Of a DNA stretch of 24,398 nucleotides, positions 7,975 through 15,145 are shown piece by piece. Both the position numbers and the translations under genes were made by a program. Origin of the DNA: Verrucomicrobiota bacterium (GTDB lineage Bacteria; Verrucomicrobiota; Verrucomicrobiia; Opitutales; Opitutaceae); assembly GCA_023426435.1 (NCBI GenBank), contig JAFAAS010000118.1, forward strand, positions 1 to 24,398. The letters run 5' to 3'. The notes below the pieces were generated by a model. That model saw only the letters and a program-made list of their open reading frames with translations. It ran no database searches and was not told where the DNA came from. How positions within the stretch are numbered: position 1 is the stretch's first letter; the number at the start of each line of letters is the position of its first letter.

Positions 7975-8853
7975 TCAGCGCAGCGTCTTCGCGTGGCGCC
8001 ACTCGACGAAACTTTTCAGGACGAGGGTCACGATCGCGAGCAGCGCGAGCAGCGATGCGACCGCGAAGGCGGCGACGAAACTGTATTCGTTGTAGAGGAT
8101 CTCAACGTGCAGCGGCATCGTGTTGGTTTCGCCGCGGATGTGTCCGCTCACCACGGATACGGCGCCAAATTCGCCCATCGCGCGCGCGTTGCAAAGGATC
8201 ACACCGTAAAGCAGGCCCCATTTGATATTGGGCAGCGTCACCCGCCAGAACGTCTGCCAGCCGCTGGCGCCGAGCGTGACCGCCGCATACTCCTCGTCCG
8301 TCCCCTGCGCCTGCATCAACGGGATCAGCTCGCGGGCGACGAAGGGAAACGTGACGAACATCGTCGCGAGCACGATCCCGGGCACGGCGAAGATGATCTT
8401 GATATCGTTCTCCTGCAGCCACGGTCCGAACCAGCCCTGTAGTCCGAACACCAATACGTAGATCAAGCCGGAGATCACGGGCGAGACGGCGAACGGCAGA
8501 TCGATCAGCGTCGTGAGCACGCTCTTCCCGCGAAACTGGAATTTCGCGATGAGCCAGGCCGCGGCCACGCCGAAGATCGTGTTGGCCGGCACCGCAATCG
8601 CCGCGGTGATCAGCGTGAGCTTGATCGCGGAGAGCGCATCCGGATCGGCAAACGCGGCGAAATACGCGCCCACACCCTGGCGAAACGCTTCCGCGAACAC
8701 CGCCGCCAGCGGCAGCGCGAGGAAAAACGCGAGGAAGAGCAGCGCCACGGTAGTCAGAATCCAGCGGGCCCAGGCCGGTTCTTGCGTGACGCGTCGCGAC
8801 GCGGTGGAAGACCGCGACGCGGTCGTGAGAGAGCTGGCTACGGCGGATGCCAT
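7975..8853 (-). CDS. cysW: Sulfate ABC transporter permease CysW
   Basis: 292-aa inner-membrane permease with about six hydrophobic segments. The cytoplasmic EAA-type coupling loop that docks on CysA is visible as EYAAVTLGASGWQTFWRVTLP, and the family region ARAMGEFGAVSVVSGHIRG follows. This and the segment DLPFAVSPVISGLIYVL mark it as the CysW rather than CysT half. The N-terminus carries about 28 polar, Ser/Thr/Arg-rich residues before the first membrane helix, a little more than usual. Only three bases separate the cysT stop from this ATG, which implies translational coupling; there is no separate ribosome binding site. Confidence 0.94.
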   Translation of the reverse strand: MASAVASSLTTASRSSTASRRVTQEPAWARWILTTVALLFLAFFLALPLAAVFAEAFRQGVGAYFAAFADPDALSAIKLTLITAAIAVPANTIFGVAAAWLIAKFQFRGKSVLTTLIDLPFAVSPVISGLIYVLVFGLQGWFGPWLQENDIKIIFAVPGIVLATMFVTFPFVARELIPLMQAQGTDEEYAAVTLGASGWQTFWRVTLPNIKWGLLYGVILCNARAMGEFGAVSVVSGHIRGETNTMPLHVEILYNEYSFVAAFAVASLLALLAIVTLVLKSFVEWRHAKTLR

Positions 8854-8856
8854 GGG

Positions 8857-9690
8857 TCAGATGCGATGATAACGGCGGCTCCACTTCTGGAGCAGGTTGA
8901 TGAGGAGAAGCAGGACGAAGGAGACGATGAGCAACACCACCGCGATCGCGGTCGCGCCCTGATAATCATACTGCTCGAGCTTCGTGATGATGAGCAGCGG
9001 CGTGATCTCGGTGCGCATCGGCATGTTGCCGGAGATGAACACCACCGAGCCGTATTCGCCGAGCGCGCGCGCGAACGACAGCGCAAAACCCGTGAGCAAC
9101 GCCGGCAGTAGTTCCGGCAGGATGACCTTCGTGATCGTTTGCCAGCGGTTGGCGCCGAGACTCGCGGACGCTTCTTCCAACTCCGGTTCGAGCTCCTCGA
9201 GCACGGGTTGCAAGGTGCGCACCACGAAGGGCAATCCGATGAACGTCAACGCCACGAACACGCCCAGCTCGCTGAACGCGACCTTGATGCCGTGCGGTTC
9301 CAGCCACTGCCCCACCCAGCCGTTGCGCGCGTAAATTGCCGTCAGCGCGATGCCCGCCACTGCGGTCGGCAACGCAAACGGCAGGTCGACAAGCGCGTCG
9401 ACGACGCGCCGGCCGGGAAACGAATAACGCACCAGCACCCACGCGACGATGAGGCCGAAGAACGAGTTCACCGTCGCGGCCGCGAACGAGGCCCCGAAGC
9501 TCAGTTTGTAGGACGCGAGCACGCGAGGCGAAGCGACCGCCGTCACAAAGTCGGCCCAGCTCATGCCGGCCGTGCGGATGAACGCCGCCGAAAGCGGCAG
9601 CAGCACGATGAGCCCAAGATACGTCAGCGTGAAGCCGAGCGACAGCCCGAAGCCGGGCAAAACGGAACGTGAGGTGCGAGCGGTGCTCAT
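8857..9690 (-). CDS. cysT: Sulfate ABC transporter permease CysT (CysU)
   Basis: 277-aa inner-membrane permease partner of CysW. Family features are PGFGLSLGFTLTYLGLIVLLP at the first helix, DLPFALPTAVAGIAL, the coupling loop EEASASLGANRWQTITKVILP, and ARALGEYGSVVFISGNMP. Its ATG shares one base with the TGA of the upstream M14 gene (a TGATG overlap), so the M14 protein and the permease are translationally coupled. An AGGA about seven bases before the ATG is one of the few plausible Shine-Dalgarno matches in the window, lying within the end of the M14 gene. Confidence 0.94.
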   Translation of the reverse strand: MSTARTSRSVLPGFGLSLGFTLTYLGLIVLLPLSAAFIRTAGMSWADFVTAVASPRVLASYKLSFGASFAAATVNSFFGLIVAWVLVRYSFPGRRVVDALVDLPFALPTAVAGIALTAIYARNGWVGQWLEPHGIKVAFSELGVFVALTFIGLPFVVRTLQPVLEELEPELEEASASLGANRWQTITKVILPELLPALLTGFALSFARALGEYGSVVFISGNMPMRTEITPLLIITKLEQYDYQGATAIAVVLLIVSFVLLLLINLLQKWSRRYHRI

Positions 9691-10481
9691 CAGAGATCCT
9701 GTGCGTAAGAGATGAAGCCGGGATAGGTTTTCAGGATGGAAATCAACGCGCTCGCCGTCGCTTCGACTTGGGCGCGGAAGTCCGCATGCGCGGGCGTTTC
9801 AAAGATCAGATCGAACGGCTTCGGCCGCTGCTCCGGCGGCGCCGAAAGCACGCCCGCGAAACAATCGCAGATCAGTCCGGCGCGAGCCGGAAACCCGTCG
9901 ATCACCGCCCGCGTGTCGATCGGCAAAAACCGGCTCGCCGCTTGGAGCGCGGGCGCCAGCAGCGACTCGTTCAACACGCGGCCGTGCGTGTAGCCGTAAA
10001 CGCCTTCGCAGGTGTCGTCCGCGTGGAGAGTGATGATCCCCGCGAACGGCTCGGCGCGCAGCTCGCGTTCGATCGCGACCACTTCGCTTTCCGACGAGTC
10101 CCGCCAGAATTCGCGATTCAGATCCTTGCCCGCGTGATTCGTCCGCGTGCCCGCCTCGTAGCCGGTCGGGTTGAGCACCGGATACAGATAAAGTTCGTAG
10201 CCGGCAGCGAGCGCCGGATCCGCGACGCACGCATTCGCGAGCTCGATCAAAGCCGCGCAACCCGCCGGCTCGTCGCCGTGCAAACCCGCGAACAATCCAA
10301 GCCGGATCGGATCATGGCCGGCGTAGGCGCCCACCACCCGCAAACGCGGGATGAGGTGGCGCGTGCCGCCGACCTCGAATCGCGCCAGCGTTTCGACGCT
10401 CACGTCGTCGCACAACTGATCCAGCAGCGCGCGCACGGTGCGCTCCCGGGTGTCGGTGTAGATGGCGGCGGCGCTCGACAT
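9690..10481 (-). CDS. M14-family zinc carboxypeptidase-like protein, catalytic residues intact
   Basis: 263-aa protein without signal peptide, so probably cytosolic. It has the M14 (carboxypeptidase / succinylglutamate desuccinylase-aspartoacylase clan) residues: zinc ligands H68 and E71 in GLHGDEP, H153 in ITLHADD, the R-x-N...DLNREF pattern (R113, N122, R123), and a candidate catalytic glutamate E228 in LIFETP. Family members cleave a C-terminal residue or an amide-linked acyl group; the substrate is unknown. It sits between a CysP-like binding protein gene (23 bases upstream) and cysT (overlapping by one base), and is paralogous to the 11505-12329 product. The open frame extends far upstream to 11021 in another frame of the binding-protein gene; the ATG at 10481 is the only start that fits. 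Confidence 0.88.
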   Translation of the reverse strand: MSSAAAIYTDTRERTVRALLDQLCDDVSVETLARFEVGGTRHLIPRLRVVGAYAGHDPIRLGLFAGLHGDEPAGCAALIELANACVADPALAAGYELYLYPVLNPTGYEAGTRTNHAGKDLNREFWRDSSESEVVAIERELRAEPFAGIITLHADDTCEGVYGYTHGRVLNESLLAPALQAASRFLPIDTRAVIDGFPARAGLICDCFAGVLSAPPEQRPKPFDLIFETPAHADFRAQVEATASALISILKTYPGFISYAQDL

Positions 10482-10504
10482 GAGCGAAGAAAGGAAAGCT
10501 GCGA

Positions 10505-11521
10505 TTATTTCCGGGTGTAGATCTGGTCGAACACACCGCCGTCGGCGAAATGCGTCTTCTGCGCCTCCGGCCAGGAACCGGCGATCTCCTCGACCGTGAA
10601 CAATGGCAGCGGCGGAAAACGATCGGGATACTTCGCGAGGATCGCGGGATTCACCGGACGATAGTGATGCTTCGCCGCCAACTCCTGCGCTTCGTCGCTG
10701 TAGAGATATTCCAGATACGCTCTCGCGACCTTTTCCGTTTTCTTCTTCGCCACGACTTTGTCGACCCACGCAACCGGGTTCGTCGCCACGATGCTCGTCG
10801 ACGGCACGACCGCCTCGAGCTCGTTCGCGCCGAGTTCGCGAATCGTGAGCGCGACTTCGTTCTCGAACGTAAGCAACACGTCGCCGATGCCGCGTTGCGC
10901 GAAGCTCGTCGTCGCACCGCGGCCGCCAGTGTCGAGCGTGGGCACGTTCGCGAAGAGTTTCGTGACGAATTCGCGCGCCTTCGACTCGTTTCCTCCCGGC
11001 TGACGCAAGGCATAGCCCCACGCGGCGAGATAGCTGTAGCGTCCGTTGCCGGAGGTCTTCGGATTCGGGATGATCACGCCGACGCCCGGCTTCACGAGAT
11101 CGTTCCAGTCCCGAATGTTCTTCGGATTTCCCTTCCGCACGATGAACAGAATCGTCGACGACGAGGGCGCGCTGTCATGCGGCAGTCGCGTCGCCCAGTC
11201 GGCGGGCAACAACTTTCCCTGCGTATGCAGAATGTCGATGTCGAGCGGCTGGTTCATCGTCACCACATCGGCCTGCAAGCCATCCAGGACCGAGCGCGCC
11301 TGTTTGGAAGAACCGCCGTGCGACTGATTGATCGAGACGGTCTCGCCCGCGGTCTTCTTCCAATGCGCGACGAAGAGCGGGTTGTAATCTTTGTAGAACT
11401 CCCGCGCGACGTCGAAGGAGACGTTGAGCAACGTGACGTCGGCGCGAGCGAAGGAAGCGACGACGAGCGTCGCGAGGACCGCGACGAGCGCGCGGCGAAA
11501 ACGATCAAAGGTGCTGTGCAT
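10505..11521 (-). CDS. CysP-like thiosulfate/sulfate-binding periplasmic protein
   Basis: 338-aa extracytoplasmic solute-binding protein with an N-terminal signal peptide (basic FRRA, hydrophobic LVAVLATLVVASF, likely cut after ARA near residue 28); no lipobox. Binding-site segments QSHGGSSKQARSVLDG, NPKTSGNGRYSYLAAWGYA and DTGGRGATTSFAQRGIGD are present. From memory of the E. coli proteins, SSKQA, the TSGNxRYxYLAAWG form, GGRGATT, PVAWVDK and GSWPEAQKTHF match CysP more than Sbp, so thiosulfate may be a main ligand. The start codon lies inside the end of the upstream degenerate M14 gene (17-base overlap), which couples the two. Confidence 0.92.
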   Translation of the reverse strand: MHSTFDRFRRALVAVLATLVVASFARADVTLLNVSFDVAREFYKDYNPLFVAHWKKTAGETVSINQSHGGSSKQARSVLDGLQADVVTMNQPLDIDILHTQGKLLPADWATRLPHDSAPSSSTILFIVRKGNPKNIRDWNDLVKPGVGVIIPNPKTSGNGRYSYLAAWGYALRQPGGNESKAREFVTKLFANVPTLDTGGRGATTSFAQRGIGDVLLTFENEVALTIRELGANELEAVVPSTSIVATNPVAWVDKVVAKKKTEKVARAYLEYLYSDEAQELAAKHHYRPVNPAILAKYPDRFPPLPLFTVEEIAGSWPEAQKTHFADGGVFDQIYTRK

Positions 11522-12329
11522 AGGACATGAATCCGCGGTAGCGGAGAACGAAGCGTTTGAGGATGGAAGCGGCCGCCTCGGCGTAGAGATCGAGCGGCCA
11601 GGCGGAGGGAATTCGAACGGTGAGTTCGAACGGGTGCAGCGGCAGGTCGTCGGCGATCGCCAGCGGGCCGTGTTCCGTGTGCGGCGTTTCGTCGGTTTCC
11701 CAACGAACCGGCAGCGGATCGACGTCGACCGAGGAGATCAACTCGAGCGCCGGGGCGAAGTTTTCCGACGGAATCGGCGCCCGGAGCCGCACCACGATGG
11801 TGTCCTCGCCGATGGCGGTTTCGAGCCGAACGAAGCCGTGATACGCGCGTTGGCGGGCGTCGCGTTCGAGCAGTTCGATTTCCGGCGCCGTGGGCTGGGC
11901 CCAACTGTGCGCGGCGAGTTCGCGATTGGGCGCGAGTTGCGCGAGCCCGAGCACGTCGACCAGCGGGAAAAACGAAAGGCTCATTCCGTCGCCGAGGTCC
12001 GGCTTCAACGTGAGACCTTCGACCAGGCGCAACAGCGCGAGCGTCGGACGCAAATCGCGATGATCGAAACCGCCCACGAACGAAAGCTTCAGAGCGGCGT
12101 CGGAGGCATTGCGGCCGAAGTAAACGAAACGCGGAAGATGGAAAGAACGTCCATCGACGTAGAACGGCCCGACGGGCGAACCGAAGACGTGGTTGGATCC
12201 CTGAACCCGTTTGTAGAGGCTCGAAAGCTGCTCGCCGAACGCGGCCAGCAACGAGACGGACACGGGCGGTTCGAGCACGCGGGCGACCGTGGTGGAACGG
12301 GATGAAGATGCACTCATGGCGATATTCAT
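11505..12329 (-). CDS. Degenerate M14-like paralogue (predicted pseudoenzyme)
   Basis: 274-aa protein without signal peptide that is not obviously a known family by itself. By hand it aligns without gaps to the M14 protein at 9690-10481 over residues 56-128 (offset 21; about 18 of 73 identical) and 233-274 (offset 11; 17 of 42 identical, including GFMSYAQHL against GFISYAQDL). Every catalytic position is changed: zinc ligands H, E and H become D89, D92 and E170; the N-R pair becomes A139-A140; the catalytic E becomes R239. The frame is intact, with conserved glycines and prolines kept, so it is a maintained protein rather than a decayed gene. It lies 68 bases behind the Sbp gene and overlaps the next gene by 17 bases. 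MNIAMSAS offers two starts, 12329 or 12317. Confidence 0.85.
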   Translation of the reverse strand: MNIAMSASSSRSTTVARVLEPPVSVSLLAAFGEQLSSLYKRVQGSNHVFGSPVGPFYVDGRSFHLPRFVYFGRNASDAALKLSFVGGFDHRDLRPTLALLRLVEGLTLKPDLGDGMSLSFFPLVDVLGLAQLAPNRELAAHSWAQPTAPEIELLERDARQRAYHGFVRLETAIGEDTIVVRLRAPIPSENFAPALELISSVDVDPLPVRWETDETPHTEHGPLAIADDLPLHPFELTVRIPSAWPLDLYAEAAASILKRFVLRYRGFMSYAQHL

Positions 12330-12344
12330 GGTTGGAAAGTCGCG

Positions 12345-12373
12345 CGGCGATCGCGCCGGTCGCTTGGTAGCGA
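12345..12373 (-). promoter_or_regulatory. Two small hairpins in the Sbp / M14-paralogue gap
   Basis: TCGCT/AGCGA (12360-12364, 12369-12373, loop TGGT) and CGGCG/CGCCG (12345-12349, 12354-12358, loop ATCG) stand side by side about 25 bases after the Sbp stop. Hairpins behind a binding-protein gene often stabilise its mRNA so that it outnumbers the permease; that is inference here. Confidence 0.3.
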
Positions 12374-12397
12374 GCGCCGCACGGTGTGGTTGATTCG

Positions 12398-13396
12398 TTA
12401 CTTGGCGTAGATCTGGTCGAAGGTGCCACCGTCGGCGAAGTGATCCTTCTTGGCTTTCGTCCAGCCGCCGAACGCATCGCCGATCGTGAACAGCTCCACT
12501 TGCGGGAACTGGCTGGCGTATTTCGCCTTCGCGGCCTCGCTCGCCGCGGGCCGGTAGAAGTGTTTGCCGGCGATGTTCTGGCCTTCCTCGCTGTAGAGGT
12601 ATTCCAGATACGCTTTGGCAACCGCCTCCGTGCCCTTCTTCTTCACGACCTTGTCCACGACGGTGACGGTCGGCTCGGCCAGAATACTGAGCGACGGCAC
12701 GACGATTTCGAACTGGTCCTTGCCGAATTCCTTCAGCGCGAGGAACGCCTCGTTTTCCCACGAGATGAACACGTCGCCGATGCCACGTTGGACGAAGGTG
12801 GTCGTCGAACCGCGCGCGCCGCTGTCGAGCACCGCGACGTTTTTGTAGATCTTCGCGACGAACTCCTTGGCCTGGGCATCGCCGCCGAATTTGCGGCGCG
12901 CGAATTCCCAGGCGGCGAGGTAATTCCACTGCGCACCGCCTGAGGTCTTCGGGTTTGGCGTGATGACCGACACGCCGGGCTTGGCCAGATCGTCCCAGTC
13001 CTTGATTCCTTTCGGATTTCCCGTGCGAACGAGGAACACGATCGTGCTCGTGTAGGGCGCGGAGTTGTGCGGCAGACGCTTCTGCCAGTCCTGCGGGAGC
13101 AGCTTGGCGTTGTTATAAAGTGCGTCGACGTCGCCCGCGAGCGCGAGCGTCACCACGTCGGCCTGCAATCCGTCGATCACGGAACGAGCCTGTTTTCCGG
13201 AGCCGCCATGCGACTGTTTGATCGTGACGTCAGCGCCGGTTTTTTCCTTCCAGTGTTTGGCGAAGGCCTTGTTGAACTCGGTGTAGAGCTCGCGGGTGGG
13301 ATCGTAGGAAACGTTGAGGAGTTCGACGGCTTTGCCGAAAGCGACATTGCCGAGAACGAGGCCGGCAACGGCGAGAAGAAGAGTTTTCGATTTCAT
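12398..13396 (-). CDS. sbp: Sbp-like sulfate-binding periplasmic protein
   Basis: 332-aa periplasmic solute-binding protein that delivers sulfate to CysTWA. Signal peptide at residues 1-21 (KSK then LLLAVAGLVLGNVAFG). Family segments in order: ELLNVSYDPTRELY, QSHGGSGKQARSVIDGL, ADVVTLALAGDVDAL, APYTSTIVFLVRTGNPK, VITPNPKTSGGAQWNYLAAW, DSGARGSTTTFVQRGIGD and FGGWTKAKKDHFADGGTFDQIY. These match E. coli Sbp as I recall it much better than CysP, in contrast to the second binding protein at 10505-11521. The frame is open upstream to 13699, but that part overlaps the porin gene; ATG 13396 begins the signal peptide, 20 bases after the porin stop. Confidence 0.94.
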   Translation of the reverse strand: MKSKTLLLAVAGLVLGNVAFGKAVELLNVSYDPTRELYTEFNKAFAKHWKEKTGADVTIKQSHGGSGKQARSVIDGLQADVVTLALAGDVDALYNNAKLLPQDWQKRLPHNSAPYTSTIVFLVRTGNPKGIKDWDDLAKPGVSVITPNPKTSGGAQWNYLAAWEFARRKFGGDAQAKEFVAKIYKNVAVLDSGARGSTTTFVQRGIGDVFISWENEAFLALKEFGKDQFEIVVPSLSILAEPTVTVVDKVVKKKGTEAVAKAYLEYLYSEEGQNIAGKHFYRPAASEAAKAKYASQFPQVELFTIGDAFGGWTKAKKDHFADGGTFDQIYAK

Positions 13397-13416
13397 GGGA
13401 TCGGAATGAATTGAGA

Positions 13417-14811
13417 TTAGAACGAGAGTTGGAGGCGGCTGATGAAGGCGGTTTCGTCGCTGCTGATGAGCGCGTTGGCCGCCGGCGTGGCGCCGGGCGC
13501 GAGATCGAATTCGTTGTGGAAAACGTCGAAGTTGGCGCGAACGCTGCGCGACAGATACCAGTTCAGGCCGAGACCGAAGGTGGTGATCGCGGACGCGCTC
13601 GTGTTGGGATTGGACAAGCGCAGATTCGCGGGACCGGTGAAGACGGTGTCGTCGATATCCACTCCGGCGATACGGCCGACGATTTCGAACGCGCCCCACG
13701 TGCCCGCGGACGGGTTGAAGAGGCTCTTCGGCGTCACCCCGCGATAGGAAGAATCCTCGCCGGTGAGCACGTAGCCGAAGGACAGGTTGTAGCCGTGGTT
13801 CTTGACGTCGGCGATGCGACCGGCGCCACCGCGCTGCACTTCGATTGAAGAGACGACATATTCGGCAAGGAGACCGAACGGTCCGCGATAGAAGTAAGCT
13901 TGCGGCGAAATGGTCGTGCCGCGACCGGCCGCCGCCACCGCGGCATCATACGTGAAAAACGTCTGTTGCCCGTCCGTGCGATAGTTCGAGGCGCGTCCGC
14001 TCGTCGTTTCGAAATCGCCGATGCTCGCGGCGATGCCGAGGCCGAGACCGCTGAGAGGCGACTCCTTGTCCTTCGCGAACGGGGTCGCAAAGAGACGCGC
14101 GACCAGGACCTTGTTGCCGTCGAAATCGGACGTGCCATTCGTGTTGTTGCCGCCGTCGGGAACGCCGTTGAACACGCCCACCGTGTAGTTCAGGCGACTG
14201 TCGAGCACGTCGCCCCAAATCTGGAGGCCGACGTCGCGATTCGGCGTGAGGCCCGTCGCCACGGAGCGCTCGTTGAAGAACGCCACCGGATCGGACTGGA
14301 GCTGCTCGAGGCCGACGGGCGTCTTGAATTTCCCGACGCGCACTTGGAGCGACGGGTTGATCGCGACGTTCGCGTAAGCGTCGAGGATCTGCACGCTGCC
14401 GGCAAACTCGGGCTGCAAGACGTAGGAGAAGTTCTTGGCGAACTTGCCTTCGAAGATCAGCCGGGTGCGGCGCAGGACGAAAGTGTCGTTCGGATCGTTG
14501 GCGGCGTCGTAAGCGCGAAAATCGCCCTGCACGAGACCGCGGAGACGGAGCGAGTTCGCGCCGTCGGCGGAAGCGATTTCGATGCGACCATCGCTGGTGG
14601 TGATCTTCGGCGCGGCCTTGGCGGCGGCCGCAGTTTCCTCCTCCTTGAGCTCTTGCTTGCGCTCGAGCACGCGGAGTTTCTGGTCAAGCTGCCGGATCTG
14701 ATCCCGGAGAGCTTGAATTTCGTCGTCTCGCGACGGTGCCTGGGCCTGCGCGACAGACGCGCCGACGGCGATGATAAGAGCGGCCCCAAGGGCCGGACGG
14801 AAGGCGTTCAT
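13417..14811 (-). CDS. Phosphate-selective porin O/P-type outer-membrane channel
   Basis: 464-aa outer-membrane beta-barrel of the OprO/OprP-like family. The signal peptide (residues 1-23, cut near VAQA) is followed by a coiled-coil stretch at about 28-58 (EIQALRDQIRQLDQKLRVLE) and an Ala/Lys-rich linker. Then come the barrel strands, starting at RLRGLVQGDFRAY, with family motifs FVLRRTRLIFEGKF, RVGKFKTPVGLEQLQS and FFNERS, and ending in a C-terminal phenylalanine (RLQLSF), the usual barrel-insertion signal. Such porins pass anions. Its place between yezD and the sulfate-binding protein suggests that it admits sulfate or thiosulfate, not phosphate; this is inference from context. The leader has no Shine-Dalgarno match. 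Confidence 0.92.
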   Translation of the reverse strand: MNAFRPALGAALIIAVGASVAQAQAPSRDDEIQALRDQIRQLDQKLRVLERKQELKEEETAAAAKAAPKITTSDGRIEIASADGANSLRLRGLVQGDFRAYDAANDPNDTFVLRRTRLIFEGKFAKNFSYVLQPEFAGSVQILDAYANVAINPSLQVRVGKFKTPVGLEQLQSDPVAFFNERSVATGLTPNRDVGLQIWGDVLDSRLNYTVGVFNGVPDGGNNTNGTSDFDGNKVLVARLFATPFAKDKESPLSGLGLGIAASIGDFETTSGRASNYRTDGQQTFFTYDAAVAAAGRGTTISPQAYFYRGPFGLLAEYVVSSIEVQRGGAGRIADVKNHGYNLSFGYVLTGEDSSYRGVTPKSLFNPSAGTWGAFEIVGRIAGVDIDDTVFTGPANLRLSNPNTSASAITTFGLGLNWYLSRSVRANFDVFHNEFDLAPGATPAANALISSDETAFISRLQLSF

Positions 14812-14897
14812 GGATGACGGAGCTGATTACTTCAGGAGCACTCCAGTCGTCTGGTCGTCGATCCCCGTTAATGGATGGATTTGCTGGTGAAACGCCT

Positions 14898-14911
14898 CCG
14901 GTGGAAACCGG
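14898..14911 (-). promoter_or_regulatory. Short hairpin in the yezD / porin gap
   Basis: CCGGT and ACCGG (14898-14902, 14907-14911) pair around four bases about 20 bases after the yezD stop. The 120-base gap between yezD and the porin start holds no other clear structure or T-run. Confidence 0.25.
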
Positions 14912-14931
14912 TCGACGCGGAAAATAGAAAC

Positions 14932-15132
14932 CTACTCGGCCTGCGGATCGCGTTCCCGACCGGCCGGCAAACGGGTCTTTTCGGTGCGCTCGATCTGGGT
15001 CACGCGACCGTCGTGAACGACGAGTTGCACGACACCATAACGGAGGCCTTCGACCTTTTCCCGCACGAGGGCAATCCACTCCGGCAAAGAGCCGGCGGAG
15101 CCTGGATTGGTATCAGAGACGGTGGTGGGCAT
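14932..15132 (-). CDS. YezD-family small protein (DUF2292)
   Basis: 66-aa protein. The core, VREKVEGLRYGVVQLVVHDG followed by RVTQIERTEKTRLP, is the DUF2292/YezD family pattern: a short helix and two or three strands ending in the conserved QIERTEK. Function is unknown; from memory, relatives are often found beside sulfate or sulfonate uptake genes, which fits this place. It begins 13 bases after the rrf2-type regulator stop and lies upstream of the porin on the same strand. Start ATG at 15132 gives about 17 extra residues before the core, within the family's usual range. No Shine-Dalgarno sequence. Confidence 0.85.
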   Translation of the reverse strand: MPTTVSDTNPGSAGSLPEWIALVREKVEGLRYGVVQLVVHDGRVTQIERTEKTRLPAGRERDPQAE

Positions 15133-15145
15133 GACGACGCAGAGA

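Noticed and set aside
11505..12329. The M14 paralogue as an ordinary decaying pseudogene
   Set aside because: Frame, length, structural residues and the C-terminal motif are intact; the changes concentrate at catalytic positions, which fits a pseudoenzyme better.
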